NCBI GenBank assembly: GCA_903835685.1
Contig: CAILNX010000043.1
Location: 62,001-126,000, forward strand
Length of the DNA: 64,000 bases
Origin: an uncultured delta proteobacterium
GTDB lineage: Bacteria; Desulfobacterota; Desulfovibrionia; Desulfovibrionales; Desulfovibrionaceae
Direction: 5' to 3'
The number at the start of each line of letters is the position of its first letter. Within the stretch, counting starts at the first letter, position 1. Positions 30,299 through 39,508 of the stretch are shown piece by piece. A model generated the notes under the pieces. It did no database searches. It had not been told where the DNA came from and was given only the letters and a program-made list of their open reading frames with translations. The position numbers and the translations under genes are program-made.

Positions 30299-31975
30299 TT
30301 ATGCCTCCCTTAAGGTAAAGGCCACGCCCGGCTTGACCTGGCAGCGGACCCGGATGTTCTTGCCCGCCAGCCGGTTGCCCGAGACCATGTTGAAGGAGGA
30401 GGCCTCCTTGACCAGCACGTTGGCCGCGTCCATGCTCACGCCCTGGCTGTAGAGCGCGGTGAGCAGGCGCTCCTTGGCCTCGGCCGTGGCCGCCTCCAGG
30501 TCGTAGCCCTTGCCGACCTTCCCCTCGTATTTGAGCTTGGGGATGAGCACCACCCCTTTTTCCGTGTCCGCGAACAGCTCCACGTCCGAGGTGGGCCGGG
30601 TCAGAGCTGCGCCCACGGCATTGGCCACGGCGAAATCCGGGGGCACTTCCGTGGAAAGCTGAAACTCCCGGAACACGGGCATTTTCATGGCCTCGGCCGG
30701 GCCGCCCATGATGTAGACCTTGCGGGGCACGATGCGCCGGTTCTCCAGCAGCTCGTGGATGGTGTACACGGGCTTCTCGTTGATCTCGGCCAAAAAGTCC
30801 CGGGTCTCGGCCTGGATCTTGGCCGCCGCAGCCTTGATGGCCTGGGCGGCCAGGTCCTCGGGGTCCAGGCCGTGGGGCCGGGCGAACTGGGTAAGCACCC
30901 GCCGGGAGCGGGCGATGTCCCCGTACAGGCTCGCGCCCGCGACGTTTAAGGCGTCGGTCAGGGTGGGCCGGTCCCCGCCGTCGGCGGCCGAAGGTCCCAG
31001 GCGGTTGGGACCCACCCGCACCACGCCCTGGGTCAAGCTGATGGCCGAGTCCCCGCCGATGCCGATGGAGCGGACCTTCAAGGCCCGCACCAGGGTCAGG
31101 TGGGAGCCGATCTCGATGCCCTCGTGCTCCACCAGGGGCGCGCCCTCGGCAAAGATGGCGATGTCCGTGGTGGTCCCGCCGATGTCCAGGATCACGGAGT
31201 CGTAATGGATGCGGGTCAGGGCGATGATGCCCATGACGCTGGCCGCCGGGCCGGAGAAGATGGACTGCACGGGCATGGACCGGGAGCGGGCCAGGGTCAT
31301 GGTCCCGCCGTCGGCTTTCAAGATGTTCACCCGCACGTCCAGGCCCAAGTCGGTCATGCATTGGGCCACGGCGTCGGCAAAGCGGTTATAGGTCCGCCAC
31401 ACGGCCGAGTTGAAATAGGCCGTGGCCAGGCGGCGGGGGAAATTGAGCCGCCCGGTGATCTCGTTGCCCAGGGTGACGAAATCCGCGCCCCCTCCCGCGC
31501 CTTGGCCCAGGGCGGCCTTGATCTGCCGCTCGTGGGCCGGGTTGCGGGTGGAGAACTTGGTCACCGCCGCAAAGGATTTGAGCCCGGCCGCCCGGCAGGC
31601 TTTCACGGCCCGGGAGAGTTCGGCCGGGTCCAAGGGGGCGATCTCGGTGCCCCGGTGGTCTATGGACCCGGACAGGGAATGGAAATCCTTGCAGGGAATG
31701 AAATTCTCCGGGTCGATGCCCGGGCCGGAGCTGATGATCACGCCCACGTCGTCGATGCGGTTCTGCACAATGGCGTTGGTGGACAGGGTGGTGCTTAAGT
31801 TGAGCTGGGCCACCTGGGAACGGTCCACCTGGGCCAAAATCCCTTTGAGGGCCGCCTCGATGGAGTCCAGCAGGTTGTCGTGGTTCGTGCGGACCTTGCA
31901 GGAGGCCAGAATCCCTGACTCGTCCACGGCCACGGCGTCCGTATGCGTTCCGCCCACGTCGATGCCCAGCAGCAT
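30299..31975 (-). CDS. Hydantoinase/oxoprolinase (HyuA) family ATPase
   Basis: A 558-residue protein of the HyuA/5-oxoprolinase A family. The N-terminal phosphate loop is [17 protein letters not shown], and a second ASKHA nucleotide motif, [15 protein letters not shown], lies near residue 259. The middle block [11 protein letters not shown] matches the family. Such subunits hydrolyse ATP to open cyclic amides, usually with a HyuB partner, which is absent here. The ATG at 31975 follows GGGGAGA; the longer frame to 32113 is rejected because the family start is at this ATG. Coupled to the deacetylase-like gene downstream. Confidence 0.85.
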   Translation of the reverse strand: MLLGIDVGGTHTDAVAVDESGILASCKVRTNHDNLLDSIEAALKGILAQVDRSQVAQLNLSTTLSTNAIVQNRIDDVGVIISSGPGIDPENFIPCKDFHSLSGSIDHRGTEIAPLDPAELSRAVKACRAAGLKSFAAVTKFSTRNPAHERQIKAALGQGAGGGADFVTLGNEITGRLNFPRRLATAYFNSAVWRTYNRFADAVAQCMTDLGLDVRVNILKADGGTMTLARSRSMPVQSIFSGPAASVMGIIALTRIHYDSVILDIGGTTTDIAIFAEGAPLVEHEGIEIGSHLTLVRALKVRSIGIGGDSAISLTQGVVRVGPNRLGPSAADGGDRPTLTDALNVAGASLYGDIARSRRVLTQFARPHGLDPEDLAAQAIKAAAAKIQAETRDFLAEINEKPVYTIHELLENRRIVPRKVYIMGGPAEAMKMPVFREFQLSTEVPPDFAVANAVGAALTRPTSDVELFADTEKGVVLIPKLKYEGKVGKGYDLEAATAEAKERLLTALYSQGVSMDAANVLVKEASSFNMVSGNRLAGKNIRVRCQVKPGVAFTLREA

Positions 31976-32109
31976 GCGCTCTCCCCTGGCCCCGGAAGGC
32001 GGGCCGCAATCCACGGATATGTTTCCAGGAGCCGAGGCTATCACCGGCCGTTTCAGCCGGTAAAGCCTGGATAGGGTGAACGGACGGGATTTGTCGGGGA
32101 ACGGCGGGC

Positions 32110-33861
32110 TCACCCGCCCAGCTCCTCCAGGGCGCGCCGGGCCTGGGCCTGGGCCGGGTCCCGCTCAAGGGCCTGGCGAAAGAGGTCGCGCGCGGCGGAA
32201 TAATCCCCCTGGGAACGACGCATCTTGCCCAGGTTGACGTAAGCCAGGGCCTTGGCCGGGTCCTTGGCCATGGCCCGGCGGGTCAGGGCTTCGGCCTCGG
32301 CCATGCGGCCGTCCAAAAAAGCGGCCACGCCCAGGTTGGCCAGGGCGAAGTAGTGCTCCGGGGCGAATTCCAGGATGCGGGAATATTCCCGGGAGGCCTC
32401 ATCCACACGGCCCCTCTCCAGGAGGAGGTTGCCCACGTTGAGCCAGGCCGGGATGTACTCGGGGTCCTGGTCCAGACACAGGCGGTATTCGGTAAGAGCC
32501 CCGGCCCGGTCCCCCTTGCGTTCCATCTCCAGGCCCAGGAGGTAGTGCATGTAGGGGTTCTCCCCGGTCACCTCCAGGGTGTGGCTGAACAGGGTGGGGC
32601 TGTCCTTCCAGAATCCGAGCTGATGGCGGGCCGCAAGGCCCAGTCCCAGCACCAGGCACAGGCCAACGCCCACCACCGTCCGGCAAGAGGCTTGGCCGCG
32701 CCGGGCCAGTTCCTCGGCCCCAAAGGCCAGGATCAGGTAGATCCCGATGAAGGGCAGGTAGGTGAACCGGCTGGCGGTTTCATAGAGAAGTCCGCCGCCG
32801 TAGAGCTTGAGGGCCGGGATCATGGTCCCCAGAAACCACAGCCAGCCCACCAGGAGATAGCGCCGGGAGCGGCCGTACCAGACGGCCGCCCAGGTCAGGC
32901 CCCCCAAGGCCGCCAGGGAGCCTGCCCACTTCCAGACCGGGACCTCGGCCGGAAAGGGGTGCAGGACGCCCAGCCCGAAAGGCCAGAAAAGCATTTTGAG
33001 GTACTGAACATAGGCCACGGCCGCGGTCTTGAGGCCGAGAACCAAGGAGAAGGCCTTGGCCCCTTCCTCGGGGACCAGGGTGGCGAAGCTTATGGCCACG
33101 GAACCCAGGGCCAGGGCCAGCAGGGGAAGCTTTTCCAGGAGCAGCCCGGCCAGGGACGGCGTGGCCGACGACGGGCTGCCGGGCGACGGGCCGGGAAGGG
33201 CTCCCGCATCAGGCCAGAGCCGGGCCAGGGGCCAGTAATCCATCAAAAGCAGAACCGCTGGCAGGGAGACCAGCATGGGCTTGGCCATGAGGCCCAGGGC
33301 CAGACCGGCGGCCACCAGGGCGAAACGGGCCAGGGTCCGGCTCAAGGCATAGCGGTGATAGGCCAGCAGGGTGAGCAGGAAAAAAAAGGTGGAGAGCACG
33401 TCCTTGCGCTCGGTGATCCAGGCCACGGACTCCACGTGGGTGGGATGCGCGGCGAAAAGGGCGGCCATGAGGGCCGAGGGCCAGAGGCGGCCGGTCATGC
33501 GCCAGAAGAGCAGGAGGAGCAGCACGGCGTTGGCCGCGTGGAGCAGGAGGTTCACGGAATGGAACCCGGCGGGCTGAAGGCCGAACAGGCGGCTGTCCAT
33601 ATATAAGGAGAGGACCGTCAGGGGATGCCAGTAGCAGTAGTCCTGCCCCTGAAAGGCGGTGCGCACGGCGTTCGGGATCGAGGGATCAAGCATGAGGGGG
33701 TTGGCCGACACGTATTTGTCGTCGTCCAGGGACAGGAAGGGATGGTTCAGGGACGGTGCGTAGACCGCCAGGGCCACGAGCAGGACCATTCCGGCCGTGG
33801 CCAAAACGAGCAGGCGAGATATGGGCCGTGGGCCACCCGGCATGGTCTTGGCCTTGTTCAT
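32110..33861 (-). CDS. Polytopic membrane protein with C-terminal TPR repeats (glycosyltransferase-like)
   Basis: A 583-residue protein. Residues 1-430 contain about ten membrane helices with a first periplasmic loop LDDDKYV and the motif WHPLTVLS, plus [17 protein letters not shown], typical of the PMT/DUF1736 group of C-type glycosyltransferase-like proteins. Residues 450-583 are three to four TPR units ([21 protein letters not shown]). Relatives transfer sugars from lipid carriers to proteins, but the acceptor is unknown. The ATG at 33861 has a GGAGGG site. It is cotranscribed at most loosely with hyuA, 134 bases away. Confidence 0.75.
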   Translation of the reverse strand: MNKAKTMPGGPRPISRLLVLATAGMVLLVALAVYAPSLNHPFLSLDDDKYVSANPLMLDPSIPNAVRTAFQGQDYCYWHPLTVLSLYMDSRLFGLQPAGFHSVNLLLHAANAVLLLLLFWRMTGRLWPSALMAALFAAHPTHVESVAWITERKDVLSTFFFLLTLLAYHRYALSRTLARFALVAAGLALGLMAKPMLVSLPAVLLLMDYWPLARLWPDAGALPGPSPGSPSSATPSLAGLLLEKLPLLALALGSVAISFATLVPEEGAKAFSLVLGLKTAAVAYVQYLKMLFWPFGLGVLHPFPAEVPVWKWAGSLAALGGLTWAAVWYGRSRRYLLVGWLWFLGTMIPALKLYGGGLLYETASRFTYLPFIGIYLILAFGAEELARRGQASCRTVVGVGLCLVLGLGLAARHQLGFWKDSPTLFSHTLEVTGENPYMHYLLGLEMERKGDRAGALTEYRLCLDQDPEYIPAWLNVGNLLLERGRVDEASREYSRILEFAPEHYFALANLGVAAFLDGRMAEAEALTRRAMAKDPAKALAYVNLGKMRRSQGDYSAARDLFRQALERDPAQAQARRALEELGG

Positions 33862-33943
33862 GAACCCTCCGCAAGGCTCTCTACGGCAAGACGCGCCCGG
33901 CTTCAAGGAGCAGTCACCCAAAGGTCACAATAAAAAAAATTGT

Positions 33944-34009
33944 ACGGTATAAAAAATTTAACTTTTTTCCTCCAAGGCCCTTGCCTTTGCCGTTGGCTCG
34001 GCATATATT
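33944..34009 (+). promoter_or_regulatory. Promoter and upstream element of the first porin gene
   Basis: TTGCCT (33981-33986) and TATATT (34004-34009) with a 17-base spacer form a good promoter, 70 bases before the porin start. Upstream at 33944-33966 is an A/T-rich element beginning ACGGTA and ending ACTTTT that recurs before the second porin. It could be an UP element or a regulator site. Confidence 0.65.
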
Positions 34010-34078
34010 GCGGGCCGTAAAGAAGTTTCAGGCAAGAGGCATCGAACTGATTTTTCACGCAAAAGAAGGAAGGATGTC

Positions 34079-35644
34079 ATGAAAAAACTCACTCTGCTCG
34101 CCCTGGTCCTGACCCTGGTCGTGGCCTGGGCTGCAACCGCCTCGGCCGTCGAGCTGAAGGTCCGGGGCGCGATCATCGCTGACTCCATGTGGGGAGACGG
34201 CGGCAATGCCCAGTTCTGGGACGCCAAGAACGGCGGCCCCTACCAGGACAAGCACAACATTGAAGAGCGCGCCCGTCTGTGCTTCGACTTCATCGCCAGC
34301 GAGAACCTGAAGTTCACCACCCAGTTCCAGATCGGCACTGGCATGTGGGGCCAGAACAGCTTCGCTCTCGGCCAGGGTGACGCCCGCACCAACGGGTCCG
34401 CCGCTGTCCGCACCCGCGAAGCCTATTTTGACTTCAACATTCCCAATTCCGACGTGAACGTGAAGGCCGGCTACATGCTCATGTACCTGCCCGCGGCTTA
34501 CGAAGGCGGCAGCCCGATCCTGAACGACGAAGCCGCTGGCGTTGCCCTGGTGACCATTCCGGTCATCAAGGACACCCTGGCCGTCCTGGTCGGCTACACC
34601 CGCCTGTGGGACTCCTCGTCCTCCAACAACACCTCCAATGCCGTGACTGGCCGCAACAACGGCTACGGCATGAAGGATGAGCTGGACGCCGCCATCCTGG
34701 CCCTGCCCATCACCTACAACAAGGTCGAAGTCACCCCCTGGATGGTTTACGGCTGGGGCGGCAAAGACGCCCTGAACGACACCGTCCTCGGGTCCGCCAA
34801 CACCCAGACCGAGGCCATCGGCCTGCTGGCCCCCCGCGCCGACCGCGCCCTGACCGGCGTGAACGGCCGTTCCTTCCAGAACAACTTCAACGTCTGGTGG
34901 GCAGGCCTCGCCGCCACGGTGAAGATGTTTGATCCCATCGTCTTCGGCGCGGACTACAACTACGGCAGCCTGACCGGCATGAAGGCCGTTGACGGCGCCA
35001 CCGCCCCCTTTGACAGCAACAAGCTGGCCGAGCGCAAGGGCTGGTACGCGGACGCCTTTGTGAAGTACACCGCCCTGGAGATGGTCAAGCCCCAGTTGTT
35101 CTTCGCCTACTCCTCGGGTGAAGACTCCGATCCCACCAATGGTTCTGAGCGTATGCCCATCCTGTACAACGGCGGCTACGCCCTGGGCATCTCCTGGTGG
35201 ACCGGCGGCTCCAACTTCAGCCAGACCGACATGGGCGGCGACAACCGCCACATCGGCTTCTGGGCTCTCGGCCTCTCCCTGAACGACATCACCCTCATGG
35301 AGAAGCTGTCCCACGACTTCATGTTCATGTACGCCAAGGGCACCAACTCGGCTTCCCTGCTGCGTGACCCCAACGTCATCGCTCAGGCCGGCCTGGGCAC
35401 CACCCAGATCGCTCCTGGTCACTTCCTGACCACCAAGGACCAGTTCTTCGAGATCGACCTGAACACCAAGTACAAGATCTATGACGAACTGACCGCCATC
35501 CTTGAACTGGGCTACATCAACATGAACACCAACAAGGACCTCTGGAACGACTACCTGTACGGCCTGACTCCTGCCGCCGGGACCCGTCTGTATAAGAGCG
35601 CCGACGCTTACAAGGTCGCCACCGGCCTGAAGTACGCCTTCTAG
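34079..35644 (+). CDS. Outer-membrane homotrimeric porin (copy 1)
   Basis: A 521-residue porin. A Sec signal peptide (residues 1-23, ending ATASAVE) is followed by the family start LKVRGAIIAD, the EERARLCFDFIA strand and repeated short amphipathic beta strands to the terminal aromatic residue (KYAF, Phe at the end), the C-terminal signal for BAM-dependent insertion. Loop motifs SNNTSNAVTG and EDSDPTNGSERMP are conserved in all three local copies. It should allow small solutes across the outer membrane. It has its own promoter and terminator. Confidence 0.88.
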   Translation: MKKLTLLALVLTLVVAWAATASAVELKVRGAIIADSMWGDGGNAQFWDAKNGGPYQDKHNIEERARLCFDFIASENLKFTTQFQIGTGMWGQNSFALGQGDARTNGSAAVRTREAYFDFNIPNSDVNVKAGYMLMYLPAAYEGGSPILNDEAAGVALVTIPVIKDTLAVLVGYTRLWDSSSSNNTSNAVTGRNNGYGMKDELDAAILALPITYNKVEVTPWMVYGWGGKDALNDTVLGSANTQTEAIGLLAPRADRALTGVNGRSFQNNFNVWWAGLAATVKMFDPIVFGADYNYGSLTGMKAVDGATAPFDSNKLAERKGWYADAFVKYTALEMVKPQLFFAYSSGEDSDPTNGSERMPILYNGGYALGISWWTGGSNFSQTDMGGDNRHIGFWALGLSLNDITLMEKLSHDFMFMYAKGTNSASLLRDPNVIAQAGLGTTQIAPGHFLTTKDQFFEIDLNTKYKIYDELTAILELGYINMNTNKDLWNDYLYGLTPAAGTRLYKSADAYKVATGLKYAF

Positions 35645-35675
35645 CCAAACTGCCTCATCTCTTGCCTGAAACTCG

Positions 35676-35708
35676 GGGCCGGGAAGCAATTCCCGGCCCT
35701 TTTCCTTT
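35676..35708 (+). terminator. Terminator of porin copy 1
   Basis: GGGCCGGGAA (35676-35685) pairs perfectly with TTCCCGGCCC (35690-35699) around a 4-base loop, followed by a T-rich run. It lies 31 bases after the stop. Confidence 0.9.
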
Positions 35709-35769
35709 TCGAATCAGGGTATTGCGTCACAAGAAATTTGTCGGGAAAAACTGCCGTACAAGAAATTAC

Positions 35770-35824
35770 ACGGTAAAAAAATTTTTACTTTTCTCTTGCC
35801 AAACACAAAATATGGGGTTAAAAG
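35770..35824 (+). promoter_or_regulatory. Promoter and upstream element of the second porin gene
   Basis: The element at 35770-35792 (ACGGTA, A run, T run, ACTTTT) matches that of copy 1 in 20 of 23 positions by eye. TTGCCA (35796-35801) and TAAAAG (35819-35824) with 17 bases between them are the likely -35 and -10. Start codon is 75 bases further on. Confidence 0.6.
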
Positions 35825-35899
35825 TGGGCCGTGTGTGGAAAGGAGCGGGCTCTTTTCGGGGACCTGCCTTATGATCACCGTAAAAGAAGGAAGGAAAGC

Positions 35900-37549
35900 A
35901 TGAAACGATTCACCCTTATTGCCATGGTTTTCGCCCTGGTCCTGGCTGTCGCCGGTGGCGCTTCCGCCGCTGAGCTGAAAGTTCGTGGCCAGGTGCAGGC
36001 TTTCGGCAATGGCCAGGACAACTGGGACTTCACCAAGTCCAAGAGCGTCAACAACAACTTCGCCTACGAAGATGATTTCACCATTGACGAGCGCGCCCGC
36101 CTGTATTTCGACTTCATCGCCAATGAGAACCTGAAGTTCGTCCTGCAGTTGCAGGTCGGCAACGGCCGCTGGGGCCAGGACGGCTTTGCGCTTGGTCAGG
36201 GCGACGCCCGCACCAACACCGCCTCCGCCGTGCGCACCCGTCAGGCCTACCTGGATTTCAACCTGCCTGACACCCTTGTCAACGTGAAGGCCGGTTACAT
36301 GACCGTGACCCTGCCCGGCTACGTGGGCGGCAGCGCCATCCTGGACGACGAAGCCGGCGCCCTGCTGGTCAGCGCCCCGATCATCGACAAGACCCTGAGC
36401 GTGCTCGTTGGCTACATGCGCCTCATGGACAACACCAACGCCAACAACACCAACAACGCAGTGAGCGGCACTGGCAACGGCTACGGCATGCGCGACGAGT
36501 TCGACGCCGCTGTCCTGGCCCTGCCCATCAAGCTCGACGGCATCGAAGCCGTGCCCTTCTTCGTGTACGGCTGGGCTGGCAAGGACGCCCTGAACGACGC
36601 CTGGAACTCCTACACCGCCCAGACTGGCGCCACGACCTCCGCGACTGATACCAACCGTATCCGCGGCCTGCTCTCTCCTGGCCTGAGCGCCAACACCCTC
36701 AATGGCATCGCTCCCCTGCGCTTCCAGAAAGACATCTCTGCCTGGTGGCTCGGCCTGACCGGCAAGGTCACCATGTTTGATCCCATCTGGTTTGCCGCTG
36801 GCTTCAACTACGGCAGCCTGAGCGGTGGCGGAACGCGGACTGACACCACGGCCCTCGGCGCCCCTGCCGTCGCCCCCTGGGACAGCAGCAAGGTCAATGA
36901 CCGCGCTGGCTGGTTGGCTGACTTCGCCATTGGCTACACCGGCCTGGACATGGTCAAGCCCAAGGTGTGGTTCGCTTACAGCTCCGGTGAAGATTCCGAT
37001 CCCACCAACGGCTCCGAGCGCATGCCCATGCTCTCCAACTACCTGAAGTACACCCCCTTCTGGTTCGGCAACTCCGTGTCCTCCTCCTCCGGCACCATGA
37101 TCGGCAACGTGGCCAACGCCAACGAGCGCGCCGGCTTCTGGGCCCTGGGCCTGACCTTGGAGAAGATCACCTTCATGGACAAGCTGTCCCAGGACTTCTA
37201 CTTTGCCTACATCAAGGGCACGAACAGCAAGAGCCTGCTGACCGATCCCAACATGCCCGCGTCCGTGATGGCCGCCTCTGTCAGCGCCACCAGCGGCGCC
37301 TTCTCGGCCAACGCCTACAAGCCTGGCCAGTTCCTGACCACCAAGGACAGCCTCTTTGAGTTCGACCTGAACACCACCTACAAGATCTACGAAGAACTGT
37401 CCGCCATCGTCGAACTGGGCTACATCGTCCAGAGCATCGACAAGGACACCTGGAACACCTACTACAACCTCAATGGCGGCACGACTGACAGAACCTTCAA
37501 GTTCTCCGACGCCATGAAGGTCATGTTCGGTCTGTCCTACGACTTCTAG
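35900..37549 (+). CDS. Outer-membrane homotrimeric porin (copy 2)
   Basis: A 549-residue paralogue of the porins on both sides. Signal peptide residues 1-23 (ending GGASAAE), then LKVRGQVQAFG, an IDERARLYFDFIANENLKF strand, and C-terminal SYDF. It carries the same NNTNNAVSG and EDSDPTNGSERMP loops but longer extracellular loops around residues 235-250 and 450-470 than copy 1. The ATG at 35900 is preceded by AAGGAAGGAAAG. Codon use is strongly biased, consistent with very high expression. Confidence 0.9.
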   Translation: MKRFTLIAMVFALVLAVAGGASAAELKVRGQVQAFGNGQDNWDFTKSKSVNNNFAYEDDFTIDERARLYFDFIANENLKFVLQLQVGNGRWGQDGFALGQGDARTNTASAVRTRQAYLDFNLPDTLVNVKAGYMTVTLPGYVGGSAILDDEAGALLVSAPIIDKTLSVLVGYMRLMDNTNANNTNNAVSGTGNGYGMRDEFDAAVLALPIKLDGIEAVPFFVYGWAGKDALNDAWNSYTAQTGATTSATDTNRIRGLLSPGLSANTLNGIAPLRFQKDISAWWLGLTGKVTMFDPIWFAAGFNYGSLSGGGTRTDTTALGAPAVAPWDSSKVNDRAGWLADFAIGYTGLDMVKPKVWFAYSSGEDSDPTNGSERMPMLSNYLKYTPFWFGNSVSSSSGTMIGNVANANERAGFWALGLTLEKITFMDKLSQDFYFAYIKGTNSKSLLTDPNMPASVMAASVSATSGAFSANAYKPGQFLTTKDSLFEFDLNTTYKIYEELSAIVELGYIVQSIDKDTWNTYYNLNGGTTDRTFKFSDAMKVMFGLSYDF

Positions 37550-37578
37550 AGCCTGAACCCGAAAAGACCTGAGCCTTT

Positions 37579-37612
37579 GAGGCCGGGACGAAAGTCCCGG
37601 CCTCTTTTTTTT
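37579..37612 (+). terminator. Terminator of porin copy 2
   Basis: GAGGCCGGGAC (37579-37589) pairs with GTCCCGGCCTC (37594-37604), loop GAAA, followed by eight T. This is the strongest terminator in the window. Confidence 0.95.
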
Positions 37613-37632
37613 CATTTTGTCTCGTCACCTGT

Positions 37633-37661
37633 TTGACATTTTTCCCGGATTCCGGTAGTGC
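37633..37661 (+). promoter_or_regulatory. Candidate promoter of the third porin gene
   Basis: TTGACA (37633-37638) with a weak -10 TAGTGC (37656-37661) at 17 bases. The ACGGTA...ACTTTT element of the other two porins is absent, but a different inverted repeat, GTATACGGTATAC, lies near 37673-37685. This suggests separate control. Confidence 0.45.
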
Positions 37662-37735
37662 CCACTTACTTGTATACGGTATACAGCCTTTCGGGGCCCA
37701 GGCGCATCAAACTTCAGCAAGGAAGGAAGGACATT

Positions 37736-39328
37736 ATGAAACGGTTCACGTGGATCGCCATGATCCTCGCACTGGTCATGGTTACGGCCACGGCCGCCTC
37801 CGCCGCCGAACTCAAGGCGCGCGGACAGGTCCAGATCTGGGCCCGGGCCGTGGACAACTGGGACTTTGAAAAGTCCAGCTCCCGGCACAACGCCATGTCC
37901 TATGAAGACGACTTCACCATTGATGAGCGCGCGCGCCTCTATTTTGACTTCATCGCCAACGAGAACCTGAAGTTCGTCCTCCAGCTCCAGATCGGCAGCG
38001 GCTCCTGGGGACAGGACGGATTCGCGCTGGGCCAGGGCGACGCCCGGACCAATACCAGCACCACGATAAAAACCCGCCAGGCCTACCTGGACTTCAACGT
38101 CCCGGACAGCAAGGTCAACGTCAAGGCCGGTTTCTTCACCCTGATCCTGCCCGGGTACGTGGGTGACAGCGCCATCCTGAACGAGGAGACCAGCGCCCTG
38201 GTGGTGACCGCCCCGATCATCGACAACGCCTTGAGCCTTCTGGTCGGCTATGCCCGGCTTTACGACGGCAGCAACGCCAACAACACGAACAACGCCGTGA
38301 CGGGCACCAAGTCGGGCTACGGACTGCGCGACGAATTCGACGCCGCCATCCTGGCCCTGCCCGTGAAGACCGCAGGCTTCGAGGCCACCCCCTTCTTCGT
38401 CTACGGTTGGGCGGGCAAGGACTCCTTGAACGACGACATTTTGGCCTACCGCAGCTCGGCCAACACCTTGAACGACTCGGGCATCGTTCGCGGTCTGCTG
38501 ACCCCAGGCGCGCGGCTGTCCGGCACCAACCCCTATTCCTTCCAGAATGATCTGAATGCCTGGTGGGGCGGCTTGGCGGCCAAGCTGACCATGTTCGACC
38601 CCATCTGGATGGCCCTTGACTTCAACTACGGCAGCCTGAGCGGCGGCGGCGTGCCCAACGCCGATACCGGCACGGTCTGGGACAACAAGCATGTCAACGA
38701 CCGGGCGGGCTGGTTGGTGGACTTCGCCATCGGCTACAACGGCCTGGACTACATGAAGCCCAAACTGTACTTCGTGTACACCAGCGGTGAGGATTCCGAT
38801 CCCACCAACGGCTCCGAGCGCATGCCCACCCTGTCCCAGCAGATGCTCTACACCCCCATGTGGCTGGGCAACTCCCTGTCCTCCTCCGTGGGCACCATGG
38901 GCGCTCCCACCCGGGGCGGCTCCGAGCACATGGGCTTCTGGCTGGCCGCTCTGGCCATCGAGAAGATCCAGTCCATGGACAAGCTCTCCCATGACTTCAC
39001 CCTGGCCTACATCCGGGGCACCAACAGCGCCAGCCTGCTCACCTCTCCCCAGATGCTGGCCGGTGGCGGCAACAGGGCCTTCGGCGGCCTGTTCAACTAC
39101 CTCCCGGGCCACTTCCTGACCACCAAGGACTCCCTGGTGGAGATCGACCTGAACACCTCCTATCAGATCTTTCAGGAGCTCAAGGCGGTCATGGAAGCAG
39201 GCTACATCTTCCAGAGCATCAACAAGAACCTCTGGAATTCCTACATGAGCGGCGTGAACGGCGGCGACTTCGACCTGAAGACCTCCAACGCCTTCAAGTG
39301 CATGGTCGGTCTGGTCTACGACTTCTAG
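37736..39328 (+). CDS. Outer-membrane homotrimeric porin (copy 3)
   Basis: A 530-residue porin closest to copy 2. Signal peptide residues 1-23 (ending ATAASAAE), LKARGQVQIWA start, the same DDFTIDERARLYFDF block, NNTNNAVTG and EDSDPTNGSERMP loops, and YDF at the end. It differs most in the loops around residues 235-260 and 410-440. It ends with its own terminator just before hisD. Three non-identical porins with individual promoters suggest condition-dependent outer-membrane remodelling. Confidence 0.9.
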   Translation: MKRFTWIAMILALVMVTATAASAAELKARGQVQIWARAVDNWDFEKSSSRHNAMSYEDDFTIDERARLYFDFIANENLKFVLQLQIGSGSWGQDGFALGQGDARTNTSTTIKTRQAYLDFNVPDSKVNVKAGFFTLILPGYVGDSAILNEETSALVVTAPIIDNALSLLVGYARLYDGSNANNTNNAVTGTKSGYGLRDEFDAAILALPVKTAGFEATPFFVYGWAGKDSLNDDILAYRSSANTLNDSGIVRGLLTPGARLSGTNPYSFQNDLNAWWGGLAAKLTMFDPIWMALDFNYGSLSGGGVPNADTGTVWDNKHVNDRAGWLVDFAIGYNGLDYMKPKLYFVYTSGEDSDPTNGSERMPTLSQQMLYTPMWLGNSLSSSVGTMGAPTRGGSEHMGFWLAALAIEKIQSMDKLSHDFTLAYIRGTNSASLLTSPQMLAGGGNRAFGGLFNYLPGHFLTTKDSLVEIDLNTSYQIFQELKAVMEAGYIFQSINKNLWNSYMSGVNGGDFDLKTSNAFKCMVGLVYDF

Positions 39329-39350
39329 CCTGAACCGATTCGCGAAAACC

Positions 39351-39380
39351 AAGGGCCGGGGCGCAAGTCCCGGCCCTTTT
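39351..39380 (+). terminator. Terminator of porin copy 3
   Basis: AAGGGCCGGG (39351-39360) pairs with CCCGGCCCTT (39369-39378) and is followed by further T residues. Confidence 0.85.
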
Positions 39381-39432
39381 CCGTTCCCGGCCCATTGCCC
39401 GGTCCCTTGCCTGCCCTGTATTCAGGCCGGTT

Positions 39433-39461
39433 TTGACATTTGGCCCCCCCCAAGTTAAGCC
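39433..39461 (+). promoter_or_regulatory. Promoter of hisD-purC
   Basis: TTGACA (39433-39438) and TAAGCC (39456-39461) are 17 bases apart. The spacer holds an unusual run of nine C. The start of hisD is about 48 bases downstream. Confidence 0.5.
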
Positions 39462-39508
39462 TGTGGACCTCGCGGCCTTAAAAAAGGCCGAGGGCAAGGA
39501 GCCCTTCA

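Noticed and set aside
29262-31361. Long minus-strand frame across the deacetylase and HyuA genes
   Set aside because: It is on the same strand but shifted, and spans the junction of two genes with clear families.
34079-39328. Recent porin duplication by a mobile element
   Set aside because: The three genes differ throughout and no element ends or target duplications flank them.
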